The notes beneath the pieces are model-generated. The model was not told the origin of the DNA, did not search any database, and worked only from the letters and a program-made list of their open reading frames with translations. A stretch of 64,000 nt of DNA from JAGNXB01 sp942490895 (GTDB lineage Bacteria > Bacteroidota > Bacteroidia > Chitinophagales > Saprospiraceae). Shown one piece after another: positions 7,692 through 17,349 of the stretch. The position numbers were made by a program, and so were the translations under genes. Within the stretch, counting starts at the first letter, position 1, and each line of letters opens with the position of its first letter. The stretch covers positions 51,038-115,037 of the forward strand of contig CALNZC010000069.1 in NCBI GenBank assembly GCA_942490895.1. Direction: 5' to 3'.

Positions 7692-10600
7692 TCAATTTCC
7701 CTCTTTTGTAGCTAACTCAAAAAGTATAAACGTTCCAGGAACAGTTGTTTTACCCCCAAGCCCTGGTTTTCCGGGCCAAACTTTGTCCCCTACTTTCGTG
7801 CTTGGCACAGCCGGGTCTTCAATAAAGTTGTCTGTAAAAATGGGCGTGGCCAGCGGAGAGTCAAAAAGGAGCATCAGCACTTCATTCGCCTTTTTTGCCA
7901 ATGTTTGCTCCGGTGTCAAATCTGTTCCTGCCAGGTTTACATTATACAACACATATTTAAACCCATTATCAATTAGTTTTCGAAGGAAATCATCCTTGTC
8001 TAACATCTTTTTACTGAGGTCCATATAGATGCCCAATTGGTTATCCTCTAACACTCGCTTGTCATTCTGCAGGATGTGATAGTTGAGGTGGGTACCAATT
8101 CGATAGATCTTGGTGGACGGATCTTCATTCATTTTTTCGATTGCCTCTGCCATATACGGACGAAACATTCCCAGGCTTTTTTCCGCTGTCATGTCTGACG
8201 ATGCATATTGCAGGAAGGGTGACTGGAAAATCAGCCGGGCACCCGCCTGGTTTTGAGTAGCACTGACCAGGAAGAGGGACATACAGAGAACCATAGAAGT
8301 CCCAACAGCTATTCGCCACCATTTTGTCAATAGATTTTTGGACAACTCCGGATACCATTCAGATATATGATCTGTCAGCCAAATGATCAAAAGGAAGCCT
8401 ACCATAAAGAGGATAAACCCATACCAGACAATCGCATTGCTGAAGAAAAACCACAAACCACCAAAGGCCAATGCAAACACCAAAAAGCTACCAAGCGCTT
8501 CTGGAAGACGTGATATTTTTTCTCTCAATACCCATGCGGCCACAGCGAATAAGGCCAGAACAACAATGTAGGTTTGAAGGAAACTCCAATCGGATAGCCA
8601 CTGATTCAATACATTCAGACTATTCCCCAGCCTGACCAACAAGGTCTGTAAGGGAATGAAGAGCATACCAGGTAAAGCCGCAAGACCACTCAAAGGTTGC
8701 CCCATCTGCGCCAAAATACTACCATTCAATGCCGTTGGATCCAGGCGTGTGTCCATTGGATAAAGAGACAACACCGAAATCAGCCAAAAGCCCAGGAATC
8801 CAATAGCCACAATCAGATTGCGATACCAGGATCGGCCAAAGAACATGAAAGGAAGCAGTAAAAGGAATAGAAAAGAAATATCCAGATATCGCGAGAACGG
8901 AATATTGGTATTCATTGTCAAATCATAGGGAACAGAAAAGTAGAGCGGTGCACCCGCTTCAAACCCGAGGTACCTTCGGATTTCTTCCCGCTTTGTTCCC
9001 CCAAAAAAAGAAGCTTTCACCGGATGTTTTCCGAAGGCCTGTGCCAAAGCACCTTGCTTTTGGCCTGTAGCGGTTTCAAATTGCTCACGTGTCAGCACCG
9101 TATTAAAGATATCCTGACGCAAGGCTGCCAGTCGAGTCCGGCGCTCTGTCATATCCTCAACCATCACATCGTTGCCCCTCAACAGGGAAACGACCAGATC
9201 CTTTTGATCATTACTCAGGGTAATGCCCCTTCTTTTCAAGCTCTCGATAATCAATTCACAGCCCATGGATATATCTTCCTCCATGGCTGAATAGTCCAGC
9301 CCGAACTGGTTGATGGACGCTTCCGCAATTTGTCTTTGTTCTGGCGTCAGCACATTCAGCATGATCTGATTCCGTGCAAACTGAGATTGTGCTTCTACAC
9401 TTGATGTGTCTGTTTCCCCAATAATGATTTGGATGAGAATCTCTTCCGATCTTTGTCGCTGCTCCGGGTTCAGTTGCAATCCCATATTTTCCAGGGAGTT
9501 GTACAACACGCGTTTCTGGAATTCCACCATTGACAATTCTCCTTTGACATCCAGATTCGGGTCTAAAAGTGCCGTAGGCGCCATGCCAACCAATAAATTA
9601 TTGACACTGACCGATTCATGTTCTGAGGCATTTTTGATCATCCAGGGTGAAAATGACATAAGCGCAGCCAAGGAAAAACAGCCTATGGCAATGCCCATAG
9701 AAGCCATCACTTTAGGTCTGCGGATAGCCGCCCAAACCAGGAGAGGCAGCCCCAAACCGAACCCAATGATTGCAAAGGTAGACGGAGGGGTATCTCCCAG
9801 CTCCATATACCCAAACTGGTCAATGCCAACTAAAAACAACCCGCCAAGGGTCGTGAAGAACAATCCGGCAGCACCCCTCCAGCCCCATTGCCAGCGAAAC
9901 AACATAGCCATCAAACCAATCATAAACATGATGGCTGTATACTTGATCCCAAAGGCATAACCGCTCAACCAACCAGCCATCACCCAGGGCATCCAGGACA
10001 AAGCTGCCCCATTCTGATCTGTAGGGTTTTCTGCCTGTTGCGCTCGCGATTGTTGACGCAGATCCAAAAGCAAAAGGATGGTGGTCAATAGAATAAACAA
10101 GAAACCCAGGTCCACCTTGGCGTCATGTGCCGCATGGAAAGAAAAAGCTGGATTGATATAAAATACGGCTACAGCCAGCCAGGAACTCTGCTTGGTGAGG
10201 ACCATTCTCGCCAGGCGATAAAATGCAAACAGACAAAGCAGCATGGCACTGTGCGACAACATAATAGAGACCGAGACTGACTGAAACATCAGCTCACCCA
10301 GGCTCGTCCATAATGGCCATCCATCTGCCTGCCCACCAGCGATCAAGCCCCCATATTGAGCAATCAAATGAGACCGATTCATGTATAAACTGACAGCATC
10401 AAACCCTGTGGGAAAAGCCTTTAAGGCCGAGATTTGATTAAAGGCAACAGCGATCAGCAACATCATAATAGGAATGATCCCCCAGCCAGAGGTCACTCCC
10501 TTTTTTATGGGTACCCAAAAGAACTGTTTTAAAACCTCAATGAGCATTCGATATCGAAAAGCCACCGGAACAAGGGTTAACGCCCACAGCACCCATACAT

Positions 10601-11099
10601 TCAGACCACCCACCAGGCCCAAGATGACCAACACAAATCCCGTGATACTCAATCCCACTGCCAGGTTGATCACAACTGCATTTTCCTTCTGGACGCGTGT
10701 TGGCAGAATTCGCATCAGACTATCACCAATGGCGATTTGAACAAGAAAAAGATAGGCTACTGCACTATGAATGAACAGGTTGAATCCTAAAAAATAGGGA
10801 ATATGTGAGGCTACATTATCAGAAAAAATCTTTTCTCGTGATGAATACATCAGGAAGATGACCATTTCCAACAACAGGACAAATGCATAAATCATCCACC
10901 CTCTGATTGGTGTCTTTCTAGATTTCAACATCCACCAGGCGCCTCCAGAAAGCAGGCCCAAAACAACCAGAATGCCCACATTGGGCAGATCCTGGATCAC
11001 TAAGCCATAATACGGGTGAAAGCCTAAATAACTGAACAGTACCAGGAGAGTCCAGATCGCTCCAAACCCGATAATCAGCCATTTATTTACATTTTCCAT
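7692..11099 (-). CDS. Large GT-C-like integral membrane protein with two inserted LTxEQ helical hairpins
   Basis: A 1135-residue protein with many membrane helices in two blocks (about 8-490 and 735-955), then a soluble C-terminal part. The first block resembles GT-C (PMT/ArnT-like) enzymes that use polyprenyl-phosphate sugars, with SHLIAQYGG and HDAKVDLGF segments in loops. Family assignment is by topology and context. Between the blocks, residues about 525-592 and 605-680 form two copies of a helical unit (GLQLNPEQ...LNVLTPEQ and GITLSNDQ...NTVLTREQ) matching the lipoprotein at 5041-5415. This soluble insertion is unusual in GT-C enzymes. The gene sits upstream of the GT2 and DUF2304 genes in the operon. 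It could instead be a polymerase or an O-antigen-ligase-like protein. Confidence 0.7.
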   Translation of the reverse strand: MENVNKWLIIGFGAIWTLLVLFSYLGFHPYYGLVIQDLPNVGILVVLGLLSGGAWWMLKSRKTPIRGWMIYAFVLLLEMVIFLMYSSREKIFSDNVASHIPYFLGFNLFIHSAVAYLFLVQIAIGDSLMRILPTRVQKENAVVINLAVGLSITGFVLVILGLVGGLNVWVLWALTLVPVAFRYRMLIEVLKQFFWVPIKKGVTSGWGIIPIMMLLIAVAFNQISALKAFPTGFDAVSLYMNRSHLIAQYGGLIAGGQADGWPLWTSLGELMFQSVSVSIMLSHSAMLLCLFAFYRLARMVLTKQSSWLAVAVFYINPAFSFHAAHDAKVDLGFLFILLTTILLLLDLRQQSRAQQAENPTDQNGAALSWMPWVMAGWLSGYAFGIKYTAIMFMIGLMAMLFRWQWGWRGAAGLFFTTLGGLFLVGIDQFGYMELGDTPPSTFAIIGFGLGLPLLVWAAIRRPKVMASMGIAIGCFSLAALMSFSPWMIKNASEHESVSVNNLLVGMAPTALLDPNLDVKGELSMVEFQKRVLYNSLENMGLQLNPEQRQRSEEILIQIIIGETDTSSVEAQSQFARNQIMLNVLTPEQRQIAEASINQFGLDYSAMEEDISMGCELIIESLKRRGITLSNDQKDLVVSLLRGNDVMVEDMTERRTRLAALRQDIFNTVLTREQFETATGQKQGALAQAFGKHPVKASFFGGTKREEIRRYLGFEAGAPLYFSVPYDLTMNTNIPFSRYLDISFLFLLLLPFMFFGRSWYRNLIVAIGFLGFWLISVLSLYPMDTRLDPTALNGSILAQMGQPLSGLAALPGMLFIPLQTLLVRLGNSLNVLNQWLSDWSFLQTYIVVLALFAVAAWVLREKISRLPEALGSFLVFALAFGGLWFFFSNAIVWYGFILFMVGFLLIIWLTDHISEWYPELSKNLLTKWWRIAVGTSMVLCMSLFLVSATQNQAGARLIFQSPFLQYASSDMTAEKSLGMFRPYMAEAIEKMNEDPSTKIYRIGTHLNYHILQNDKRVLEDNQLGIYMDLSKKMLDKDDFLRKLIDNGFKYVLYNVNLAGTDLTPEQTLAKKANEVLMLLFDSPLATPIFTDNFIEDPAVPSTKVGDKVWPGKPGLGGKTTVPGTFILFELATKEGN

Positions 11100-11169
11100 A
11101 GTGGCAGTGGTATTAGTTGATCAAGTACTTTACGTAAAATGCTACGGATTGTTCCTTCTTCATCCGCCT

Positions 11170-12351
11170 CTAGTGTGGTGATACAGAATGGTTTGACTCC
11201 AAACCAAATTGTGTGTCATCGACCCATAAAGTTTTCAGGTTGCGGATAAATTCACGGGCATGAATATCCCAACTAAATGTCTTGGCACGCTTGAGACATG
11301 CGGTTTGCAATTGGAGGCGATCTTCTTTCGATAGTTGATCCATTTGAGCCATTTGGCCAGCTATGCTTGCTACATCTTCAGGGTCAACATACCATGCCGT
11401 ATCTCCACCCACCTCTGGCAAGCTGGACACTTCCGAACAGATCACAGGACATCCACAGGCAAACGCCTCCAAAACAGGCAAACCGAAGCCTTCATACTCT
11501 GAGGGGTAAACCAATGCTGTGGCATGTGAATACAATGCTGTCAGTTGATCCTGAGTGACGTAACCTGTCAAGAATACATCCGTTCGATAAGGATGGCGTT
11601 CCAGCGCTTCAAAAAAGGGTTCTGCCTTCCAGCCACGTTCACCGACAATGACCAAGTTCACGATTTTATTATGATCCTGTCGGAATAGTCGATATGCCTC
11701 TAATAACCGAACCAGATTCTTTCGTGGCTCAATTGTGCCTACGACCAGCCAATACGGCGATGTAATCTTCAAAGCTTTGAGTACTCCCGTATCCTCAACC
11801 CGCTGCATGGTTATATCGTAGCCCAATAAAATCGGCGCCACACGGCCTTGCGTAAAAGGGAACACCCTGTGGATATCACTGGCGGTGTAGGCCGAATTGG
11901 CCACAATGAGCGTTGCCTTTCGCAAGATCCCTTTCAAGAATATCCGTTGTAACCATTGACTGTGGAAACGGTGGTACTGTGGAAAGAGCAAGGGGGTTAA
12001 ATCATGAATGACAGTCACCCGTTTGATTCGCTTGGGAAGATTGAAAGGTCCGAAATGAGCGGGTTCAATGACGGCATCTACACGATTCCACCAGAGAATG
12101 AATGGAACAATCAAGAACAGGCGCAATGCTGCCAGGCCGAGGCCAATCCGGATATTGGGGACCGCAATCTGCCGCACCCCTTTCAAATGAGGATCCTTTT
12201 TTTCACGTAACAATAGAAACTCAAAATCACATGGTACGGCCAGAAGCCCATTGACTAATTCACGTGTATAAACATGCACCCCACCCTTCTGATTGTCTAT
12301 GGGATCAGCGATAATGGCAATGCGCTTCTTTCGGTTCAGTGCAGAAGTCAT
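11170..12351 (-). CDS. GT4-family glycosyltransferase
   Basis: A 393-residue GT-B enzyme with KGGVHVYTREL near the N-terminus, VIHDLTPLLFP, VGTIEPRKNLVRLLEAY and the donor-site segment PSEYEGFGLPVLEAFACG. These match mannosyltransferase-like GT4 proteins of exopolysaccharide and O-antigen clusters. Its ATG overlaps the stop of the preceding GT4 gene (ATGA at 12348-12351), and the two are likely paralogues acting in succession on the same glycan. Donor sugar is not predictable. About 70 bases separate it from the GT-C gene. Confidence 0.9.
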   Translation of the reverse strand: MTSALNRKKRIAIIADPIDNQKGGVHVYTRELVNGLLAVPCDFEFLLLREKKDPHLKGVRQIAVPNIRIGLGLAALRLFLIVPFILWWNRVDAVIEPAHFGPFNLPKRIKRVTVIHDLTPLLFPQYHRFHSQWLQRIFLKGILRKATLIVANSAYTASDIHRVFPFTQGRVAPILLGYDITMQRVEDTGVLKALKITSPYWLVVGTIEPRKNLVRLLEAYRLFRQDHNKIVNLVIVGERGWKAEPFFEALERHPYRTDVFLTGYVTQDQLTALYSHATALVYPSEYEGFGLPVLEAFACGCPVICSEVSSLPEVGGDTAWYVDPEDVASIAGQMAQMDQLSKEDRLQLQTACLKRAKTFSWDIHAREFIRNLKTLWVDDTQFGLESNHSVSPH

Positions 12352-13688
12352 GAGCGGTCACCGTTATGGGTCGGATTGGATTCGATAATCTGCTGATAGA
12401 CATTCAGCGTTTGAAAGGCCGTCTTCAACCAGGAGAAATACCAGGATCGCTCCAGAGCCTTTTGTCCAAATTCCTGGCGAAGATTCGGTTCATCGACAAA
12501 TCTTGCCATACACCTGGCAATATCATCCGGATTCGATGGATCGGCTGGCAATCCTCCTTGTGCAATCACTTCTGGCATGGCGCTATTCTGTCCATAGATC
12601 ACAGGTGTTCCGCATCGCATGGCCTCAAGTGGAGGCAATCCGAACCCTTCATAATAGGCCACATAACAAAGAGCCAGGGCATGATCATATAATTGAGGAA
12701 GGTCGTCATCCAGGACATGACCTGTAAAAACGATCCGATCAAATCCAGGCGAACGTGCATCTGCCAAATCCTCCAATTTCCAACCTCTTCGTCCACAAAT
12801 GACCAGATGGACATCATCATATTGCGCATTTGTGGCCAGAGACAAAAAGGCCTGAATGACATGTTTGAGGTTCTTTCGGGGTTCCAATGTAGACAGACTG
12901 ATCAGATAAGGCCCCGAAGGGAGTGCATACCGCTGTTGGATCTCCGCCCATTCCCGTTCGTTCTGTTGAGGTCTGAATCGATCACCATTTGCCGCTTCAT
13001 AAATAGTATAAATGCGATCTTCTTGAATACCATATTCACGGATCAAGTCCTGGCGAGTACATTCCGACACCGCGATCACAGCATTCGCCTTTTCGCAAAT
13101 GAAATCCATCCCTTTTTCTGCCAGATCAATGTTTTCCGTTTCGTGATATTCCGGAAAAAAATGGTGTGTCAGGTCATGCGCAGTCACTACAAATGGGAGG
13201 TTGAAGGGCTCCACAAGGAATGCGTGCTGCGGTAGAGGGACATGCATCAGTTGATGGTTCCTCCCTGCTTCCTTCCACACTTTGCGATATTGTTCCTTCA
13301 CGGTCCCTCCCCGAATCCAACTCAACACTCTTCGAATGGGCAAATTCCGGTAAATCGGACTCAGACGATTATACCAGGACTCCGGAAGTGTTCTTTGAAT
13401 GACCGCCTTGAAGGCCAGAAGGGCCTGTTCGAGATATCCTTTTTTCAGTGCAAATAAACCCAGTTGTCGTTTTTCTGCTTCACGCCGCTCTACGATCTTA
13501 CCGTAATATTGGTCCAGTGGAAAGATCTTTCCATGGACCAGAACATCAATCCGCCATTTATCGGGAAGACGATGCTGGAAGGCCCGAAGACCACCGATCA
13601 ATTCCTCGGTATACCGGCGGATACCGTCCATATGCAGGTCTGTTGTTTTATTCCCTTCGATCAGGATCCGATAGGGGTTCGGTATCAT
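12348..13688 (-). CDS. GT4-family glycosyltransferase
   Basis: A 446-residue GT-B enzyme if started at the ATG at 13688 (MIPNPYRILIEG). An upstream in-frame ATG at 13817 would add 43 residues lying entirely within the sulfotransferase gene and unlike the family, so it is rejected. Motifs are TDLHMDGIRRYTEELIGG, VTAHDLTHHFFPEYH, SLSTLEPRKNLKHVI and YYEGFGLPPLEAMRCG. The N-terminal third has an insertion of about 80 residues compared with the next GT4. It overlaps the sulfotransferase end by 41 bases and is coupled to the downstream GT4 by ATGA. Confidence 0.88.
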   Translation of the reverse strand: MIPNPYRILIEGNKTTDLHMDGIRRYTEELIGGLRAFQHRLPDKWRIDVLVHGKIFPLDQYYGKIVERREAEKRQLGLFALKKGYLEQALLAFKAVIQRTLPESWYNRLSPIYRNLPIRRVLSWIRGGTVKEQYRKVWKEAGRNHQLMHVPLPQHAFLVEPFNLPFVVTAHDLTHHFFPEYHETENIDLAEKGMDFICEKANAVIAVSECTRQDLIREYGIQEDRIYTIYEAANGDRFRPQQNEREWAEIQQRYALPSGPYLISLSTLEPRKNLKHVIQAFLSLATNAQYDDVHLVICGRRGWKLEDLADARSPGFDRIVFTGHVLDDDLPQLYDHALALCYVAYYEGFGLPPLEAMRCGTPVIYGQNSAMPEVIAQGGLPADPSNPDDIARCMARFVDEPNLRQEFGQKALERSWYFSWLKTAFQTLNVYQQIIESNPTHNGDRS

Positions 13689-14406
13689 CCAAAGCCTGCC
13701 TCTTCGCCCAGGCCTCACCAATAGGACCGCGAGGGTAACCGAGCAGGTCCATTTGATCGCCGTGCAGGTCCCAGAACAAGGCCTCCATTTCCTTTGGCAT
13801 CTCATCTTTCCAGGCACCGGCCTGCCCTCGTCTGAAATTCTTTTTTGCTAATCGTGCGGCTTCATCTGCATCCACCTGAGCAACACCCGCACCGTAGTGA
13901 GGTGTACCGAATTTCAAATCCTGGAATGTAGGCAGTTTGTCCAGGTCGGGCTCTCCCAGGTCCATGATCTCCCGAAGTTTCTCCACCTCTTTGATCGGGT
14001 CAGCGATCAAGTCCTCGAATCGGATCACGATATCAGCAACCTCAGTCCAGGCTCTCACATTTTCTGACCAACCTCCGAAAAAACTCCCGTCCATCGCCAG
14101 AATGGCTTCAAGTAGATTGAGCTCGAAGTCCGTACCCGGCTGAACGATGTCCTTGCGGTGGTGTGCGATAGACACCAGGGCATCCCGGCCTTCGCGAACG
14201 ATGTACACTTTTTTAATCGAAGAATCCGAGGGATCCAACTGGTGCGGTAGCAAATGTGTCTTGATGACCGGATAGGTGGCATAATCCGGTTCCAGAGGAT
14301 AGTTGGCCTCATGGTGATAGGTGCTGGACGCTATACCATACACTTCATAGAGCACATTGCGGAAGAATGTGTTCCCTGAACGCGGAAAGGAAGCGAGCCA
14401 GATCAT
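13648..14406 (-). CDS. PAPS-dependent sulfotransferase
   Basis: A 252-residue protein from ATG 14406 (MIWLASFPRSGN). The 5'-phosphosulfate loop SFPRSGNTF is at residues 7-15, and the 3'-phosphate motif is in YIVREGRDALVSIAHH. These are the two signature PAPS-binding segments of the sulfotransferase superfamily. An in-frame codon 48 bases upstream would put the loop too far from the N-terminus. As first gene of the glycan operon it suggests that the polysaccharide or a lipid-linked intermediate carries sulfate esters; a small-molecule acceptor is also possible. No PAPS synthesis gene is in the window. Confidence 0.85.
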   Translation of the reverse strand: MIWLASFPRSGNTFFRNVLYEVYGIASSTYHHEANYPLEPDYATYPVIKTHLLPHQLDPSDSSIKKVYIVREGRDALVSIAHHRKDIVQPGTDFELNLLEAILAMDGSFFGGWSENVRAWTEVADIVIRFEDLIADPIKEVEKLREIMDLGEPDLDKLPTFQDLKFGTPHYGAGVAQVDADEAARLAKKNFRRGQAGAWKDEMPKEMEALFWDLHGDQMDLLGYPRGPIGEAWAKRQALDDTEPLSDPDRRE

Positions 14407-14816
14407 AACCGGATTTTTGGGTGTCGTCTTACGAGTGCAAAAACTCAGCCACACCCCATTACAAATGTAAAATATTTAAATATCAATTGTATCCTTTGCA
14501 TGACCACACGCTTTTCCTGCTTCTGGTGAGGAATCCTTCTATGTTTTTTGTTGGGGAGATGCCTTTGCCTTCCGTCTCAAGTCATGTTTTCAAACAAGGA
14601 TCGCTCATCATGAATAGGTAGATGGACCTGTTCTTCATCAGAACCCCATCCTTGGCACTTAATTTGGTTATTACTTTAGCTATAGATAGTTCGATTGGCG
14701 GAACCGGGAAGGAATTGTTGAAACAATACTTGGCTAAATTCATCCCCAGGCGCGTCGGACTAATCCAGATTGACCATCCGGTTGAAGGACGGAAACGTGC
14801 TTCATAGTACTCGACC
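14407..14816. other. Intergenic region between divergent glycan genes
   Basis: About 410 bases between the sulfotransferase (-) and MBOAT-SGNH (+) genes. It must hold both promoters. I see no convincing protein-coding frame, tRNA, repeat or clean TAnnTTTG box with a spaced -33 element. TATCCTTTG near 14490 is one base too long for the consensus. Confidence 0.5.
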
Positions 14817-17318
14817 ATGAAAGCTATTTATCGCATATTTCAATCAGAGGAGAAAAGTTGGACGGACAAATATCTGCCTGTTCTGTTTTTACTCCTTCAG
14901 CTGTTGGCACTCTGCTGGATTAGTGATGTCTATGAGATTGAGACCTCACTCCACATTCCACAACTTATCTTCTGCTCTACTATTGGGTTTGTCTTCTATC
15001 TCTTTATCCCGGCCAATAGGAAACAGATGTTCTTCCTTCTGGCCAGTTTGTGCGCATTGGTTTATTTCATTGGTTGGGTGGACGCAGCTCTTGGGATCGG
15101 ATACACACTGATCCTGTTCACTGCTCTGATCAAAATCACATCCAACCGCTGGCGGACGATTACTGTACTAATTCTGATGGCCCTCCCCATTGGAATGTTG
15201 ATTCAGAAGGGAAGTTGGACGCTGACTCATATAAGCGCATTCTCCCTCTTCGGTTCGATGACCATCTACCGATTGCTGATCTTCATGTACGACAGAAAGC
15301 ATATGAAAGAGATGACGTCTTCAGTGGCCGACCTCTCCTACTTCTTCATGCTTCCCAACATGGCCCTGACCCTGTTTCCAGCGGTTGATTATACGATGTG
15401 GAATAAACACTTTCTGAATGATCGTGCCATTCTCATCCAGAAGAAAGGAGTCCAGTGGATGGTGCTGGGTGTCTTTCATTTGATCTTGTACCGCATCCTC
15501 TATTTCTATTTTGTCTTGCCCCTGGCTGGCGTTGAGGACTTACACACCTTCATCTGGCATGCCACCACTACATACACGCTCATTCTCCGGCTTTCAGGTA
15601 TTTTTCATCTTGCAGCCGGCGTCTTGTGTCTCTTTGGCTACAATATGACACCTGTATTTAATAACTATTTCCTTGCATCAGGTTTTAGTGATATCTGGAG
15701 ACGATTGAATGTCTATTTCAGGGACTTCATGGTCAAAATCTTCTACTACCCCGTCTATTTCAAGATCCGGCATTTGGGCAATCAGAAAGCTACGGTACTG
15801 GCCATTTTATCCATGTTCATCATATCCTGGATGCTTCACTCTTATCAATGGTTCTGGTTTAAAGGGACATTCCCATTGAAGTGGGTGGATGTGATCTTCT
15901 GGAATACCTGGGGCATCCTGGTGGCAGTTTCAGTTTTTCTACCCAAGAATCTCTGGCGCGAAAAAGTAAAAAATGAGCGCTGGTTTGCTGCGTCTCTCCA
16001 GATGACCAAAGTTCTGGCCACATTCCTGACCATGAGCCTGTTATGGTCTTTGTGGTCCGTCAACACCCTTCCAGAGTGGAGCCGGGTCGTTTCCCTGGCT
16101 ATTCGAATTCCATTCTATCAATATCTCCAATTGGCGCTCGTATTAGGCACCGTTTGGATTATCGGAACCATCCTCTTTCGGTTGGCAGAGCGATATCAAT
16201 GGTCCGCATTTTTCAATCCAGACCCTTCATCTGACCAGGCATCATTCTGGTCTTTGGCGATGCTAAGTGGATTGGCACTCCTCCAGGTATCCCCCATTAA
16301 TCATCAAATCGGGCAATCCTTGAACGTTGATATGAACGGGGTCCTGACGGCTAAGCTTTCTGCTGAAGATGCCGAACTTCAGGTAGATGGCTACTATACC
16401 GAATTGCTCTTTGGGAACAACCTGACCAGCCCTTTGGCCAGCATGAAAACCCAGGGCGGCAAACAATTTCAACACACAGAAGGGGCCCGGATCATCCCGG
16501 GGTTCCGGCATCTGGGTATGAATCCAAACACCTCTGTTCAGTTTAAGGGGAAAACGTTTACGATCAATCAATGGGGTTTCAGGGATCAGGATTATTCGCT
16601 GACCCCGCCACCCAATACAATACGCACCTTGTTCATGGGCGGATCTTTTGTCGCCGGGTCTGGCGTTGCGGATGACGAAGTGGTTGATGTCCTTCTCGAA
16701 AACAGGATGAATGCCAATGATTCTCTGGTCAGATATGAATTCCTCAACCTGGGTTGCCCCCATTATGACCTGTTGGAATGCGTTCTTCAATTCGAAGAAG
16801 ATCATCTGGAACGGTTCGAGCCCCAATACCTCTTCTACTTCTCCCATGGAAAAGACCTCCACCGAAATAACAAGGATATCCTTAAAGCCTTCAAACAGGG
16901 TTTTCAACTACCCTATGACTTCCTCGATGATGCTATTGAGAAGAGCGGCATTCAAAAAAACATGACCGATCAGGAGATCCTGGATCGACTCAAACCTTTT
17001 GGGGCGGAAATACTGCAAAACACCTACCGCGAATTGATGAATCACTGCCGGGCAAATGGCATCACTCCCGTTTGGGTCTATTGGCCAACAGTCGACAATC
17101 GCAATGTCCAGAAGGAAGCCAAAAAGGTGCTTCGTAAGCTTGTCGAAGAATTGGGCTTTATAGTACTAGACTTGGAAGGGATCTATGCACCATACAATAA
17201 AAATGATATGAAAGTCAGTGCAGAAGACATCCATCCAAGCCCTCAAAACCACCAATTAGTGGCTGATACACTCTACCAGTTCATTCAAACCCGTTTGTTG
17301 CCAGGAGTCGTCGAATAA
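14817..17318 (+). CDS. MBOAT acyltransferase fused to an SGNH-hydrolase-like domain
   Basis: An 833-residue protein. Residues about 20-490 carry a dozen membrane helices with the MBOAT-like segment RRLNVYFRDFMVKIFYYPVY and the conserved histidine in ISWMLHSYQWFW. From about 590 to the end is a soluble SGNH-like domain: block I is FMGGSFVAGSG (GGS in place of GDS), and the C-terminal DIHPSPQNH supplies the Asp-x-x-His pair. In alginate and similar systems an MBOAT (AlgI) and SGNH proteins (AlgJ/AlgX) are separate and together O-acetylate a polymer. Here both are in one chain, so the likely role is acylation of the neighbouring surface glycan in the periplasm. Confidence 0.8.
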   Translation: MKAIYRIFQSEEKSWTDKYLPVLFLLLQLLALCWISDVYEIETSLHIPQLIFCSTIGFVFYLFIPANRKQMFFLLASLCALVYFIGWVDAALGIGYTLILFTALIKITSNRWRTITVLILMALPIGMLIQKGSWTLTHISAFSLFGSMTIYRLLIFMYDRKHMKEMTSSVADLSYFFMLPNMALTLFPAVDYTMWNKHFLNDRAILIQKKGVQWMVLGVFHLILYRILYFYFVLPLAGVEDLHTFIWHATTTYTLILRLSGIFHLAAGVLCLFGYNMTPVFNNYFLASGFSDIWRRLNVYFRDFMVKIFYYPVYFKIRHLGNQKATVLAILSMFIISWMLHSYQWFWFKGTFPLKWVDVIFWNTWGILVAVSVFLPKNLWREKVKNERWFAASLQMTKVLATFLTMSLLWSLWSVNTLPEWSRVVSLAIRIPFYQYLQLALVLGTVWIIGTILFRLAERYQWSAFFNPDPSSDQASFWSLAMLSGLALLQVSPINHQIGQSLNVDMNGVLTAKLSAEDAELQVDGYYTELLFGNNLTSPLASMKTQGGKQFQHTEGARIIPGFRHLGMNPNTSVQFKGKTFTINQWGFRDQDYSLTPPPNTIRTLFMGGSFVAGSGVADDEVVDVLLENRMNANDSLVRYEFLNLGCPHYDLLECVLQFEEDHLERFEPQYLFYFSHGKDLHRNNKDILKAFKQGFQLPYDFLDDAIEKSGIQKNMTDQEILDRLKPFGAEILQNTYRELMNHCRANGITPVWVYWPTVDNRNVQKEAKKVLRKLVEELGFIVLDLEGIYAPYNKNDMKVSAEDIHPSPQNHQLVADTLYQFIQTRLLPGVVE

Positions 17319-17349
17319 ACATGACGCCAAGCAAAAATGAAAAGATCCC

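Noticed and set aside
13689..13817. N-terminal extension of the GT4 gene to 13817
   Set aside because: It lies wholly inside the sulfotransferase gene and the extra residues do not fit a GT4 N-terminus; ATG 13688 is at the family position.
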